A stretch of 14,024 bases of DNA from DATMYQ01 sp035560935 (GTDB taxonomy: Bacteria; Bacillota; Negativicutes; Sporomusales; Sporomusaceae). Location of the stretch: the NCBI GenBank assembly GCA_035560935.1, contig DATMYQ010000352.1:1-14024 (forward strand). The letters run 5' to 3'. Under the pieces are notes generated by a model that saw nothing but the letters and a program-made list of their open reading frames with translations, searched no databases and was not told the DNA's origin. The translations under genes were made by a program, and so were the position numbers. Below, piece after piece: positions 1 through 7,686 of this stretch (position 1 is its first letter; every line of letters starts with the position of its first letter).

Positions 1-4
1 GTTA

Positions 5-10
5 TATAGT
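5..10 (+). promoter_or_regulatory. weak candidate -10 box of first operon
   Basis: TATAGT lies in an AT-rich stretch at the window edge. It resembles a sigma-A -10 element, but the matching -35 would fall outside the window, so it cannot be tested here. If real, transcription would start near position 17 and the 5' leader of the first gene would be about 150 nt and contain the hairpins described below. Confidence 0.2.
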
Positions 11-19
11 ATTTTCGTG

Positions 20-43
20 TTGTGATTGGTCGATGTTTCACAA
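20..43 (+). repeat. inverted repeat in leader (TTGTGA-N12-TCACAA)
   Basis: TTGTGA at 20-25 is perfectly complementary to TCACAA at 38-43 with 12 nt between. The half-sites look like Crp/Fnr-type half-sites, but those proteins bind with 6 or 4 nt between TGTGA-like arms, so the spacing is wrong. It may instead be a 6-bp RNA hairpin, or chance. A second small hairpin, GATAC (50-54) with GTATC (62-66), follows and overlaps the 5' foot of the terminator-like stem. Confidence 0.3.
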
Positions 44-63
44 AATAAGGATACAAAGAAAGT

Positions 64-107
64 ATCATCACCTGGGTGGAAGCTTTCACCTGGGGGTTGA
101 TTTTTTT
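64..107 (+). terminator. rho-independent terminator-like hairpin before the radical SAM gene
   Basis: The 5' arm from ATCA at 64 to GTG at 78 folds back on 87-101, ending in TGAT. The stem has Watson-Crick ends and apex, two G-U wobbles and two internal mismatches, and is followed by seven T residues at 101-107. It could end an upstream operon. If the promoter lies upstream of it, it would be an attenuator in the leader of this operon. The stem contains the direct repeat TCACCTGGG (68-76 and 86-94). Confidence 0.5.
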
Positions 108-120
108 GTATGCGGCTCCA

Positions 121-142
121 ACCGGCGGAACCTTGTGCCGGT
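121..142 (+). promoter_or_regulatory. leader hairpin ACCGGC...GCCGGT upstream of first gene
   Basis: ACCGGC (121-126) and GCCGGT (137-142) form a perfect 6-bp stem with a 10-nt loop, 28 nt before the ATG at 171. A comparable CCGGT/ACCGG hairpin precedes the SD of the second operon. No known riboswitch class was recognised. Confidence 0.3.
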
Positions 143-170
143 AATGATGAAAAGTCAGGAGAGGATGCGC

Positions 171-1175
171 ATGAAGTGCAATTACTGCGAGTGGCATTGT
201 GAGTTGACGGAAACAACACCGGGCGTTTGCAAGATGTATCATTTGAGCGAAGGACAGGTGGCGGAACGTTTTCCTGACCGGTGGTATACCTATGGACTTA
301 CTCAGATTGAGGCGTTACCTTTTTATCACGCGTATCCGGGCAGCCGGAGTTTGGCGGTGGGCACCACCGGCTGCAATTTTGACTGCCGTTATTGTATTAA
401 TGCCTATGTGGTCAAGGGAGACCCACGGGATATTCTGCCGGAAATGTATGAATTGACCGCGACGGAGCTGATGGGAATCGTAAAGAAACTGGGCTGCCAC
501 AATATTGTTTTCAATACCAATGAACCAACCATGTCGCTGCCCACGCTGACCAAGGTGTATCAATTGGCACAGCGGGAAGGGATTCCTATGGGCTGCCTGA
601 CCAATGCATATACCACGGAGGCGGCCACCGAACAACTGGCGGAGATTTTTTCCTTTATAAACATCAGCCTGAAAGGTTTGTCCCCGGATTTTTACCGGGA
701 GTATGTGGGAATCGCCGATGGCGCGGCGGTGCTGCGCAATATCCGGCGCTTGGCCCGGACCAACCACCTGGAAATTACCACGCCGGTCATTGAGGATGTC
801 AACGACGATGAGATGGAAGAAATGGCGGAATTTATTGCCGGCGTTAACCGGAACATCCCCTGGCATGTTTTCCGTTTGCAACCGGAACGCCAGATGAAAG
901 ATTCCGCGTATCCCAGTGTGGAAAAAATCAACGGTGCATTGGGCAAAATCCGCAAAATGCTGCCCTATGTCTACTTTCATAATTTTATCGGTTCTGATTG
1001 GGTGAATACGCTGTGTCCCCGTTGTGGCACCAGTGTGATTGAACGGTTGAGCCTAGGGTGTGGCGGCGATATTTTGGACGCCTGTCATTGCGAAACCAAT
1101 CTTTGCCCCGCCTGCGGGCAGGAGATTTATCTGTGCGGTCAGCGCACCGAGTGGAATTCCCGGGAGGTGCTGTGA
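171..1175 (+). CDS. radical SAM protein, PflA/AmrS-like
   Basis: This 334-residue cytoplasmic enzyme is expected to cleave S-adenosylmethionine with a [4Fe-4S] cluster to make a 5'-deoxyadenosyl radical. The cluster motif CX3CX2C is Cys68, Cys72, Cys75. A Cys-rich N-terminus (Cys3, 6, 10, 20) and a Cys-rich tail (CPRCG at 282-286, Cys305/307, CPACG at 312-316) flank the barrel. This resembles the PflA-like enzymes of the AmmeMemoRadiSam group, whose tail carries similar paired cysteines. The start at ATG 171 is chosen because AGGAGAGG at 157-164 lies 6 nt upstream and the protein then begins MKCNYC. The open frame reaches back to 33, but that stretch covers the terminator-like hairpin. The stop overlaps the next start (TGATG), indicating translational coupling. 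No AMMECR1 or Memo partner is in the window. The substrate is unknown; it could modify a protein, activate a glycyl-radical enzyme or build a cofactor. Confidence 0.88.
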   Translation: MKCNYCEWHCELTETTPGVCKMYHLSEGQVAERFPDRWYTYGLTQIEALPFYHAYPGSRSLAVGTTGCNFDCRYCINAYVVKGDPRDILPEMYELTATELMGIVKKLGCHNIVFNTNEPTMSLPTLTKVYQLAQREGIPMGCLTNAYTTEAATEQLAEIFSFINISLKGLSPDFYREYVGIADGAAVLRNIRRLARTNHLEITTPVIEDVNDDEMEEMAEFIAGVNRNIPWHVFRLQPERQMKDSAYPSVEKINGALGKIRKMLPYVYFHNFIGSDWVNTLCPRCGTSVIERLSLGCGGDILDACHCETNLCPACGQEIYLCGQRTEWNSREVL

Positions 1176-2305
1176 TGAGCGTAGCGGTGGTGGATGTGCG
1201 GGAATGGCAAAATACGCTGGATTTGAAAAGCGGCCGAAAAATTAGTGATGACCGTGCGACCGTCAATATGTTGAAAGGTGTGTTGAAGCACCATCCCTTT
1301 CCCGGCGACACCGATCCGGGCAGCAATGCTTGGGTCACGGACACGGCGCTGGAGTTGGCGGAGAAATATGATCCCCGGTTTGTTTTTCTGACCTACTCCC
1401 AACAATATTTTTCCAGCCGTTTTTTGCCGATGCCGGAAGCGGAACGTCAGACCATGATCGATAACGTGTTTGCGGAGATTGACCGGTTTGTTCAGGTCTC
1501 CGGCTTTAATCCGGTGATTATCGGTTCCGGTGACATGGTAGCGGTTGCCGGACGCATTGATCTGAGCCGGCTCGACGGGTTGGCGGTTTCCAGCCATTGG
1601 TCGACCCATTATGCCGGACTGTATAATGCCAGCGAACGGGATCTGGAATACATAAAAAAATTGGATACGATTGAACGGCTGGTGGACAGAACGGAATTCA
1701 TACGGCAATTTGACGGTAAAAGTGGGGATGAACAGCGACTGCCGGAACATTTAGTGGTGGCCCGGGAAGGCTATTGCTTTAAGACGCCGGCGTTGCGGCG
1801 TCCCTGCATGATTCCGGCCGGTAATTACTGTATACCGTTATCACTGCCATCAGGAACGGCAAAAACCGTGACGGACATCGGCGCGGCAGTTCTGGAACAG
1901 CTGCGTCAGCGTCCCACGGCGTTGATTATGGTGGAAGGCGTCGGGATGAAGGATTTCCGCCTCGAATTCACCCCCTGCCAAAATAGCGTGGACTGGTTTT
2001 TTTACGAACCGGGGGAAGCACAGTTTTTAGCTGTCTCACAGGGACGGCACCAAATGTTTGATTATTGTCCCGGCTACCGGGATTATCTGGAGGATAGCGA
2101 CGAATACCCTTTTTCCGGCTATTTTAACGCCATTCCGGAGCAGACGATCGGCAAACGTTTTGCCGGTAAAAGTATTGCCGTGGGCAACCGGAGCATGTTC
2201 ATCCACACGCTGACCGGTGCGGATATCGCCATTGAATGTTTTGCCCGCAACCTGAACAACCAGGGCTGTATGGGAGTGGTTCATCCCAGCGCTATGATGG
2301 ATTAA
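1175..2305 (+). CDS. unrecognised 376-residue protein coupled to the radical SAM gene
   Basis: I do not recognise this family. The start is ATG 1175, overlapping the preceding stop as TGATG, with GGGAGG at 1162-1167 as SD. The protein looks soluble: no signal peptide and no clear membrane segment. Visible features are an SSHWSTH stretch at residues 139-145 preceded by a GSGDM segment, several scattered cysteines, and a C-terminal region rich in Asn and Gly that ends in VVHPSAMMD. The His/Asp/Cys content would allow metal binding, but no named motif is evident. Tight coupling to the radical SAM gene suggests that it is that enzyme's partner or substrate, or works on the same small molecule. 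A distant link to alkaline-phosphatase-like hydrolases crossed my mind from the asparagine and histidine patches, but I cannot support it. The coding assignment itself is secure from length, SD and context. Confidence 0.8.
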   Translation: MSVAVVDVREWQNTLDLKSGRKISDDRATVNMLKGVLKHHPFPGDTDPGSNAWVTDTALELAEKYDPRFVFLTYSQQYFSSRFLPMPEAERQTMIDNVFAEIDRFVQVSGFNPVIIGSGDMVAVAGRIDLSRLDGLAVSSHWSTHYAGLYNASERDLEYIKKLDTIERLVDRTEFIRQFDGKSGDEQRLPEHLVVAREGYCFKTPALRRPCMIPAGNYCIPLSLPSGTAKTVTDIGAAVLEQLRQRPTALIMVEGVGMKDFRLEFTPCQNSVDWFFYEPGEAQFLAVSQGRHQMFDYCPGYRDYLEDSDEYPFSGYFNAIPEQTIGKRFAGKSIAVGNRSMFIHTLTGADIAIECFARNLNNQGCMGVVHPSAMMD

Positions 2306-2341
2306 AAAACAGAAGAAACGGTGCTAAGGAAGTGAATACGA

Positions 2342-3205
2342 ATGTCATGCCATACACAAACCGAACAAACCGCCACCGGGTCCGGCAGCAGTGAACGACT
2401 TTTGCCCCTGGCGAAGGACATTCAAATGCAGTTTGTGGGACGGGTGGAATGTGATCTGAAGCATACCGCGCCGAAAATGAACAGCGGCTGGCCGGCGGTG
2501 ATCCGGGTGCAGCCTCAATATGAACCGGCCCTACACCGTATTGAGGAATCCAGTCATTTATGGGTTTTGTGCTGGTTCCACGAAAGTCAACGGAATCTGT
2601 TCCGAGTAAAACCCGGACGTATGGATGCCACGCTACCGGAATACGGCGTGTTTGCCCTGCGCTGCCCGGTCCGCCCCAATCCGATCAGCCTGACGGCGGT
2701 TAAACTGGAGAAAGTGGCGGGAAATTTGCTGTATGTTTCGGGACTGGACGCCATTGACGGTACGCTGGTACTGGACATAAAACCGTATTTTTCCTCCGAT
2801 GTTATTTTCAGCGCCCGGGTTCCTTATTTGCGGGCGTCGGACCGGGAGCGGCGGCGTGAAATGTATACTCAGGCGGCACTGAACTACCACGGCGAGGATT
2901 GTGCCTGCTTACGTCTGGGTGTCCGTATGACCATTCTGGCCGAAGATTATTGCGGGCATTTACAGGACGACCGGCTACGGCTGACAGTCAGTGGCCCGGC
3001 TTGTCTGGCGGACGTACTGCAGGGGCTGACCCGGTCGCGGTTGGCCAATCCACCCCGTTTTGTCTACCTGGGAGAGCGTGATCATGTGGAGGTTCACTGG
3101 ACGCAGGCTGAGCGGAATGTACATATGGCCGTGAAAAGCAATGCATTAGAGCAGGCAATATTTGAAGTGGCCGATGAGGAATTATTTGTGGTAACGGTTA
3201 GTTGA
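2342..3205 (+). CDS. TrmO/TsaA-family domain fused to a degenerate FmdE-like domain
   Basis: This 287-residue soluble protein has two parts. Residues about 29-165 match the TrmO (UPF0066/TsaA) family: R109-x-RPNPIS followed by VSGLDAIDGT and the hallmark DIKPY at 145-149. TrmO uses SAM to methylate t6A37 in some tRNAs. Residues about 175-265 resemble an FmdE core. YHG (182-184), C187 and G193 align with FHGHVC and the following Gly of the stand-alone FmdE encoded at 4960, and C221-x2-D224-x2-Q227 aligns with its CTIDAFQ. The GCT motif of true FmdE is replaced by RSR and there is no zinc-finger tail. AAGGA sits 11 nt before the ATG. The N-terminal 25 residues are low-complexity. In this setting the TrmO part may act on a metal-linked substrate rather than tRNA, but tRNA modification remains possible. 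Confidence 0.85.
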   Translation: MSCHTQTEQTATGSGSSERLLPLAKDIQMQFVGRVECDLKHTAPKMNSGWPAVIRVQPQYEPALHRIEESSHLWVLCWFHESQRNLFRVKPGRMDATLPEYGVFALRCPVRPNPISLTAVKLEKVAGNLLYVSGLDAIDGTLVLDIKPYFSSDVIFSARVPYLRASDRERRREMYTQAALNYHGEDCACLRLGVRMTILAEDYCGHLQDDRLRLTVSGPACLADVLQGLTRSRLANPPRFVYLGERDHVEVHWTQAERNVHMAVKSNALEQAIFEVADEELFVVTVS

Positions 3206-3261
3206 ATCACGGCTTTAACGGTTGAAAGATGGCTGGTTGTATCGAGAGGGGATGATGAAAG

Positions 3262-3843
3262 TTGGCGGAGTTTTTTGCCAAAGGCGGTTATGTCATGTTA
3301 ATGATTGTGGCCTGTTCGCTGCTGGCGGTGACGATTGCGGTGGAACGGTGGTTCTTTATCAGGCGTAGCGAACAGCGGGACGGGCGCTTTATGGAATCGC
3401 TGCCGCAGGACAGTGAAAAGAAAAATCTGGATAAGATGCCGGATGACAGCGGTGTTCTGGCCAAAATTTGGGAACGGGTCCGGGCCGGACAAAAACCGGT
3501 GGAGAAGACAGAACTGGAAACCATGCTGTTGGCGGAGACGCTGCAAATGGAAAGAAACATCTACATATTGGCCACCATTGCCACCATCGCGCCATTATTG
3601 GGATTGTTAGGCACGGTGATGGGTATGATTAAAACCTTCCATGCGGCTTCACTTAACGGGGTGCAGCATTCGGGACTGCTGGCGGAGGGCATTTCCGAAG
3701 CCTTATATAATACGGCGGCGGGTCTTAGTGTGACTATTTTCTGTGCCGTTTGTCACAACCACTACCGTAGCCGTATTGAACGCCGCCTGCGCCTGCTCCT
3801 GCTGCGGGCCGATGCAATCAGCGAAGTTCTGTTACGGAGGTGA
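3262..3843 (+). CDS. exbB: ExbB proton-channel subunit
   Basis: ExbB is the inner-membrane scaffold of the TonB motor, which uses the proton gradient to energise outer-membrane receptors. The 193 residues show a first membrane helix at about 10-32, a cytoplasmic loop, a second helix at about 101-122 with the family motif TIAPLLGLLGTVMGM, and a third at about 146-165 within LAEGISEALYNTAAGLSVT. The N-terminus is short, as in the smaller ExbB/TolQ proteins of many bacteria outside the Enterobacteria. The start is TTG 3262, with AGGGG at 3247-3251 ten nt upstream; the two ATGs at 3252 and 3255 are out of frame. TolQ is excluded by the exbD-tonB-receptor context. A new transcript could start in the 56-nt gap upstream, but no convincing promoter is seen. 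Confidence 0.93.
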   Translation: MAEFFAKGGYVMLMIVACSLLAVTIAVERWFFIRRSEQRDGRFMESLPQDSEKKNLDKMPDDSGVLAKIWERVRAGQKPVEKTELETMLLAETLQMERNIYILATIATIAPLLGLLGTVMGMIKTFHAASLNGVQHSGLLAEGISEALYNTAAGLSVTIFCAVCHNHYRSRIERRLRLLLLRADAISEVLLRR

Positions 3844-3847
3844 GGGA

Positions 3848-4258
3848 ATGCTGAATAAAATACTGGGGCGGCAGGCAAGCGTGCACATTGATATGACACC
3901 AATGGTGGACGTGATGATGCTGTTGGTGATTTTTTTTATGATGTCCACGGTATTTATCGTGGATGATATGGGTTTGGCGATCAATTTACCGGAGGCAGCG
4001 GCGGCCAAACCGGCGCTGGCGGCAGTGACGGTCGCGGTCGATAAGGAAGGCCGTATGGCTGTCGATGGGCAGGTTGTGACGAAACCGGAACTGGTCGAAA
4101 AACTTTCGGCGATGTCAGTAGGGAAAACAGCGGTGGTTAGCATCAAAGCCGATAAAGAAGCCCGCCATGGGCAGGTGGTGGAGGCCATGGATCTGATCCG
4201 TAAAGCGGGTATTGTCAAAATTTCCATCGCGGTGGAAGACGGTGGTCCGCTGAAATGA
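3848..4258 (+). CDS. exbD: ExbD proton-channel subunit
   Basis: ExbD is a 136-residue single-span protein that sits inside the ExbB pore. After a short cytoplasmic N-terminus comes DMTPMVDV at residues 15-22; Asp21 is in the position of the essential protonatable Asp25 of E. coli ExbD. The membrane helix runs to about 40, followed by a periplasmic domain containing IKADKEARHGQVVEAMD and the closing KAGI segment typical of ExbD/TolR. The start ATG 3848 follows the exbB stop by 4 nt, with GGAGG at 3836-3840 as SD; the open frame upstream is only overlap with exbB. Its own stop overlaps the tonB start (ATGA), so the three motor genes are translated as a unit. Confidence 0.93.
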   Translation: MLNKILGRQASVHIDMTPMVDVMMLLVIFFMMSTVFIVDDMGLAINLPEAAAAKPALAAVTVAVDKEGRMAVDGQVVTKPELVEKLSAMSVGKTAVVSIKADKEARHGQVVEAMDLIRKAGIVKISIAVEDGGPLK

Positions 4259-4938
4259 ACAGGGGCTGGGCGCTTTCTTGGGGACTATCGATTACGGTGC
4301 ATATAACAATTTTCGCCGTACTGGCGTATTGTGGCGGGCTGTCCGGTGATTTTATCAAGGAAGTGGCGGCGGAACCTCGGAGTATTATGGTCGAACTCAC
4401 ACCGGCGCCGCCGCTGGCTGCTGCCAGCTTACCCCTTTCTTCGCCCCCGGGGGGAGAAACAACACAACAAAAACCGGAACCGGTATTTGCTGGGACGAAT
4501 ACCAGTAGCGAACGGAGGCCGGCAGCGGCACCGCCAACAGAATTTGGCGGTACTGCGGAACCGGGAGCGCCTTTGCCGGCGGCCGGAACCGGCGCCGGTG
4601 GTGAAACTGGAACGGGAGGCAATTTGGGTACCGGTCAGGGTTCCGGCGGCAAGCCTGCCGGAGGAATCAACAAAGCGGCGTATGTGATCAGCGGGCCGGC
4701 GCCGGAATATCCGGAGGAGGCGAGGTCGAATCGCTGGGAAGGAAGAGTGGAGGTGAAAATGCTAGTGGCGGAAAACGGGGAAGTCGCGGAAGTGTATATT
4801 GTCAGCAGCTCCGGTTACCGCAGTCTGGACAACGCCGCCTTGCGCTGTGTACGGGGCTGGCGGTTCAGTCCCAAATATGTGGACGGTCAGCCAGTGGCCA
4901 CCTGGTTTGTCAAGCCGGTGGCTTTCCGGCTGCAATGA
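4255..4938 (+). CDS. tonB: TonB energy-transducing protein
   Basis: TonB links the ExbBD motor to outer-membrane receptors by gripping their TonB box. The 227 residues show an N-terminal membrane helix (about 5-26) containing S12-x3-H16, the spacing of the Ser-His pair that couples TonB to ExbBD. A long Pro/Ala/Gly/Thr-rich periplasmic spacer (about 40-140) becomes almost pure Gly/Thr/Ala around 105-135. The globular C-terminal domain starts at PEYPEEAR and ends with RGWRFSPKYVDGQPVATW and FRL, a good match to the TonB C-terminal fold. The start overlaps the exbD stop as ATGA. Having a private tonB next to the receptor suggests that the motor is dedicated to this uptake system. Confidence 0.93.
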   Translation: MNRGWALSWGLSITVHITIFAVLAYCGGLSGDFIKEVAAEPRSIMVELTPAPPLAAASLPLSSPPGGETTQQKPEPVFAGTNTSSERRPAAAPPTEFGGTAEPGAPLPAAGTGAGGETGTGGNLGTGQGSGGKPAGGINKAAYVISGPAPEYPEEARSNRWEGRVEVKMLVAENGEVAEVYIVSSSGYRSLDNAALRCVRGWRFSPKYVDGQPVATWFVKPVAFRLQ

Positions 4939-4959
4939 GGAAAAAAGGAGGTGATAATT

Positions 4960-5553
4960 GTGGTTCAGTATCCGGAAGATTTTCTGGAGGTCATGAAATT
5001 CCACGGACATGTCTGCCCCGGTTTGGTGAGCGGCTACCGTTTGGCCAAGGCGGCACTGGCGGCATTGGGTCTGGAGAATCCGGAACAGGGAGACCTGGTT
5101 ACGGTGGCGGAAACCGATCGTTGCACCATTGATGCGTTTCAGGTGGTTTTGGGGTGTACGGTGGGGAAAGGAAAACTGTTCGTTGAAAACAGCGGCAAAC
5201 AGGCATTTACCGTGGGCTGCCGCCGCAGCGGCAAAGCCGTCCGGGTCGTTACCCGAAATGAGGCGTTCCAGTACACGCCGGAAAGCAATGCGCTGACACA
5301 AAAAGTAATGAGCGGCAAAGCGTCCAACGAAGAATATCAGGTTTATAAGGCGGCCCGGGAACAACGCGTGGCCGAGTTGCTCAGCGCCGCTGACAGTGAA
5401 ATTTTGGAGGTTCAGCCGGTGAATATGAAACTGCCGGAACGGGAAATGGTTTTTAATTCCTGTCAGTGTGCCTTTTGCGGCGAGCAGATGATGGAACCCT
5501 GGGTCCGAATGAAGGAGGGGAAAATTGCCTGTGTTGCCTGTGCTCGCGGCTGA
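4960..5553 (+). CDS. FmdE-family metal-binding protein with zinc-finger tail
   Basis: This 197-residue cytoplasmic protein belongs to the family named after FmdE of molybdenum formylmethanofuran dehydrogenase operons (PF02663). The core has FHGHVCPG at 14-21 (His15, His17, Cys19), DRC at 53-55 with Asp58, and GCTVGKG at 65-71, the conserved metal-binding constellation. The C-terminus has a treble-clef-type zinc finger (Cys170-x2-Cys173 and Cys191-x2-Cys194). The start is taken as GTG 4960, 8 nt after a full-length SD (AAGGAGGTGAT, 4945-4955); the GTG at 4951 lies inside that SD and cannot be the start. The family is widespread in anaerobes that lack methanogenesis and often lies near molybdate or tungstate transporters, so a role in handling the imported metal is inferred. 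The exact activity is unknown. Confidence 0.9.
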   Translation: MVQYPEDFLEVMKFHGHVCPGLVSGYRLAKAALAALGLENPEQGDLVTVAETDRCTIDAFQVVLGCTVGKGKLFVENSGKQAFTVGCRRSGKAVRVVTRNEAFQYTPESNALTQKVMSGKASNEEYQVYKAAREQRVAELLSAADSEILEVQPVNMKLPEREMVFNSCQCAFCGEQMMEPWVRMKEGKIACVACARG

Positions 5554-5589
5554 GGGGTTTATTTAGACTAAGAACCAAGGAGGGTAAAT

Positions 5590-7686
5590 ATGCGCAAATG
5601 TAAAAAAATGCTTCGCACGTTGGCGGTGGCTCACTGTATTTTACTGTTGCCGGCCATAGGAATGGCAGCGGAGGCAAAGCAGCCGGCGACCGAGGAAAAG
5701 AAGGCGGCTACGGAAGAAGTGACGAAACTTGATGAAGTGGTGGTCACGGCGATTCCGTTAGAAAAATATTTATTAACCACCAGTGTGATTACGGCTGAGG
5801 ACATTGCGGCGAAAGGGGCCAAAAATCTGGCAGAGGCGCTGGAGGACGTTCCCGGCCTCAATATTCACCGTGGTAAGAAAAATAATACGTCGTTGGATAT
5901 TCGGGGGGAAACCTCATCGGATACCAAAATATTTATTGATGGCGTCCTGGTGAATCCGTTGGCCAAAATGACCAGTTCTTCGGCAGTGGATATTACCATG
6001 ATTCCTACGGATAATATTGCTAAAATTGAGATTATTAAAGGGCCGGCGCCGGTGACTTATGGTATTGACGCCAAAGGCGGCGTGATCTGGATTACCACGA
6101 AAAACGGCAAGACGAATGCCGGCGGCGAGCTTTCGATTGTCCGTGGGTCCTGGAACACTTTGAACGGCAGTGTTTCCTACGGCGGTGGTGATAATAAGTT
6201 CAACTATTATTTGAACGCCGGCGGGGAGCAGACGGACGGCTACATAAATGATGCCCGCAAAAGCAAATACTTTAACGTAAAAATGAACTGGCGGCTGCAG
6301 GATAATGAGTCACTGACTTTTACTGGCGGTTACTCGCTGACGGATAAGAATTGCCTGAATGGAACCGATCCGGTGGATGGTCATACTATCAGTTCCAAAA
6401 ATGGATTTTGGGCCGGGATGAACAGTTGGGAATTCCGGGACTGGGAGAAAACCAATTTGTCCTTGAACTATTCCAAAAAAGTGAACGATAAACTGGATTA
6501 TACGGTAAAGGTGTACCGCTTCACGGAAACGCAGGAATTATGGGGCAACGGGGCCAACTACAGCAGCAGCGCAGTGACGCCTAATGCCAAAGGAATTGTC
6601 AATGGCAATGCCAGCGATATGGGTTACAGTATCCGCCGCTGGAATCGCAGCTCGTGGGAAAGCTCGCTGAACGGAGTGGAACTGCAAAGCAATTGGAAAC
6701 TGAATAAAGTGCACACGTTGACGTTTGGCATGCTCTACAATGACATTGACTGGAAAAATTCCGCGTCCATCGACCCGGTGAATGATCCTTACAATCCGAA
6801 TAGTTATAAATGGTTAAATTACAATAATAAGCGTTATGGCTATTATTTACAGGATAATATTGTTCCCAATGAAAAATGGACAATTACTTTGGGGGTCAGA
6901 AATGACCGGAACGAAGTAACCAGTACGGATAATACCACGAACGTGGTCACGGCGACAAAACCCAGTGTCAATATTTTGTACCAAATGGATTCGCGGACGG
7001 CGGCCCGGGCTTCCTTTGGGCAAACGATCAGCTTTCCCAGTGTTGAGCAATTATTCAGTTCTGCCAAGGGGAACCAAAATTTAAAACCGGAAATGGCCAA
7101 CAACTATGAAGTCGGTTTTAAGCACAAGTTTAGTGAAAAAGTCAGCGGCGATATCGCCTTTTTCCAGAGCGATATACAAGACAAGATTGATGTGGATCCG
7201 GTAACCAAGAAAAATTACAATCTGGCTTCGGCGACAATTAAAGGGATCGAACTGGAACTGGAACAGAAATTTAGCGAACGCCTGAAAGGTTTTGTCAACT
7301 ACACATATTTGGACACCCAGGCGGTACAACCCAATGGGACGACGACCGAACTTACCTATACTCCCCGGCATCATTTTAACTATGGTGTGACGTATCGGGC
7401 CGGTAAAGGCTATACGGTGAGTGTTACCGGACACTGGGTCAGCAGACGTTATACCGGCGATACCGGCAGTGGCGACACCCGCAGCAAAGTCAATGGACAG
7501 ACACCGGTTTACGATTATGTCGGCAGTTATAATGTACTGGACATTAAGGTCAGCCGTAAAGTCAGCGACCGGCAGGAATGGTATGTAATGGTGAATAATC
7601 TGTTTGACCGGCAGTACTATGATGAACTGTTTTATACGGCAGCGGGTCGAAGCGTGATGTTTGGAGTTAACTATAAATTCCGTTGA
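5590..7686 (+). CDS. TonB-dependent outer-membrane receptor
   Basis: This 698-residue protein imports a scarce ligand across the outer membrane. It has a signal peptide (residues 1 to about 26, ending GMAA), a charged linker, a TonB box DEVVVTA at 48-54, and a plug domain at about 60-165 with SVITAEDI, the LAEALEDVPG motif, DIRG, FIDGV and IEIIKGPAPVTYG. A beta-barrel rich in alternating aromatic residues follows, including NLKPEMANNYEVGFK and NLFDRQYY, ending in FGVNYKFR. The penultimate Phe and the alternating pattern fit an outer-membrane signal, although the last residue is Arg. SD AAGGAGG lies 6 nt before the ATG. It is on the short side for siderophore receptors and most like the colicin I/BtuB group in size and plug sequence. 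The ligand cannot be read from sequence; a metal chelate or tetrapyrrole is plausible. Confidence 0.93.
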   Translation: MRKCKKMLRTLAVAHCILLLPAIGMAAEAKQPATEEKKAATEEVTKLDEVVVTAIPLEKYLLTTSVITAEDIAAKGAKNLAEALEDVPGLNIHRGKKNNTSLDIRGETSSDTKIFIDGVLVNPLAKMTSSSAVDITMIPTDNIAKIEIIKGPAPVTYGIDAKGGVIWITTKNGKTNAGGELSIVRGSWNTLNGSVSYGGGDNKFNYYLNAGGEQTDGYINDARKSKYFNVKMNWRLQDNESLTFTGGYSLTDKNCLNGTDPVDGHTISSKNGFWAGMNSWEFRDWEKTNLSLNYSKKVNDKLDYTVKVYRFTETQELWGNGANYSSSAVTPNAKGIVNGNASDMGYSIRRWNRSSWESSLNGVELQSNWKLNKVHTLTFGMLYNDIDWKNSASIDPVNDPYNPNSYKWLNYNNKRYGYYLQDNIVPNEKWTITLGVRNDRNEVTSTDNTTNVVTATKPSVNILYQMDSRTAARASFGQTISFPSVEQLFSSAKGNQNLKPEMANNYEVGFKHKFSEKVSGDIAFFQSDIQDKIDVDPVTKKNYNLASATIKGIELELEQKFSERLKGFVNYTYLDTQAVQPNGTTTELTYTPRHHFNYGVTYRAGKGYTVSVTGHWVSRRYTGDTGSGDTRSKVNGQTPVYDYVGSYNVLDIKVSRKVSDRQEWYVMVNNLFDRQYYDELFYTAAGRSVMFGVNYKFR

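Noticed and set aside
20..43. Crp/Fnr operator
   Set aside because: The half-sites look right, but the 12-nt spacer does not fit either protein.
33..170. N-terminal extension of the radical SAM protein from ATG 33
   Set aside because: The extension would be translated from the hairpin leader, lacks an SD and adds no family sequence; ATG 171 has a well-spaced SD and a typical Cys-rich start.
315..980. Long minus-strand open frame opposite the radical SAM gene
   Set aside because: It runs opposite a gene with clear motifs, has no SD-supported start and no recognisable domain; it is a by-product of codon bias.
4935..5132. Small frame starting at the end of tonB and overlapping the FmdE gene
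   Set aside because: It lies in another frame of the strongly supported FmdE gene and has no SD of its own.
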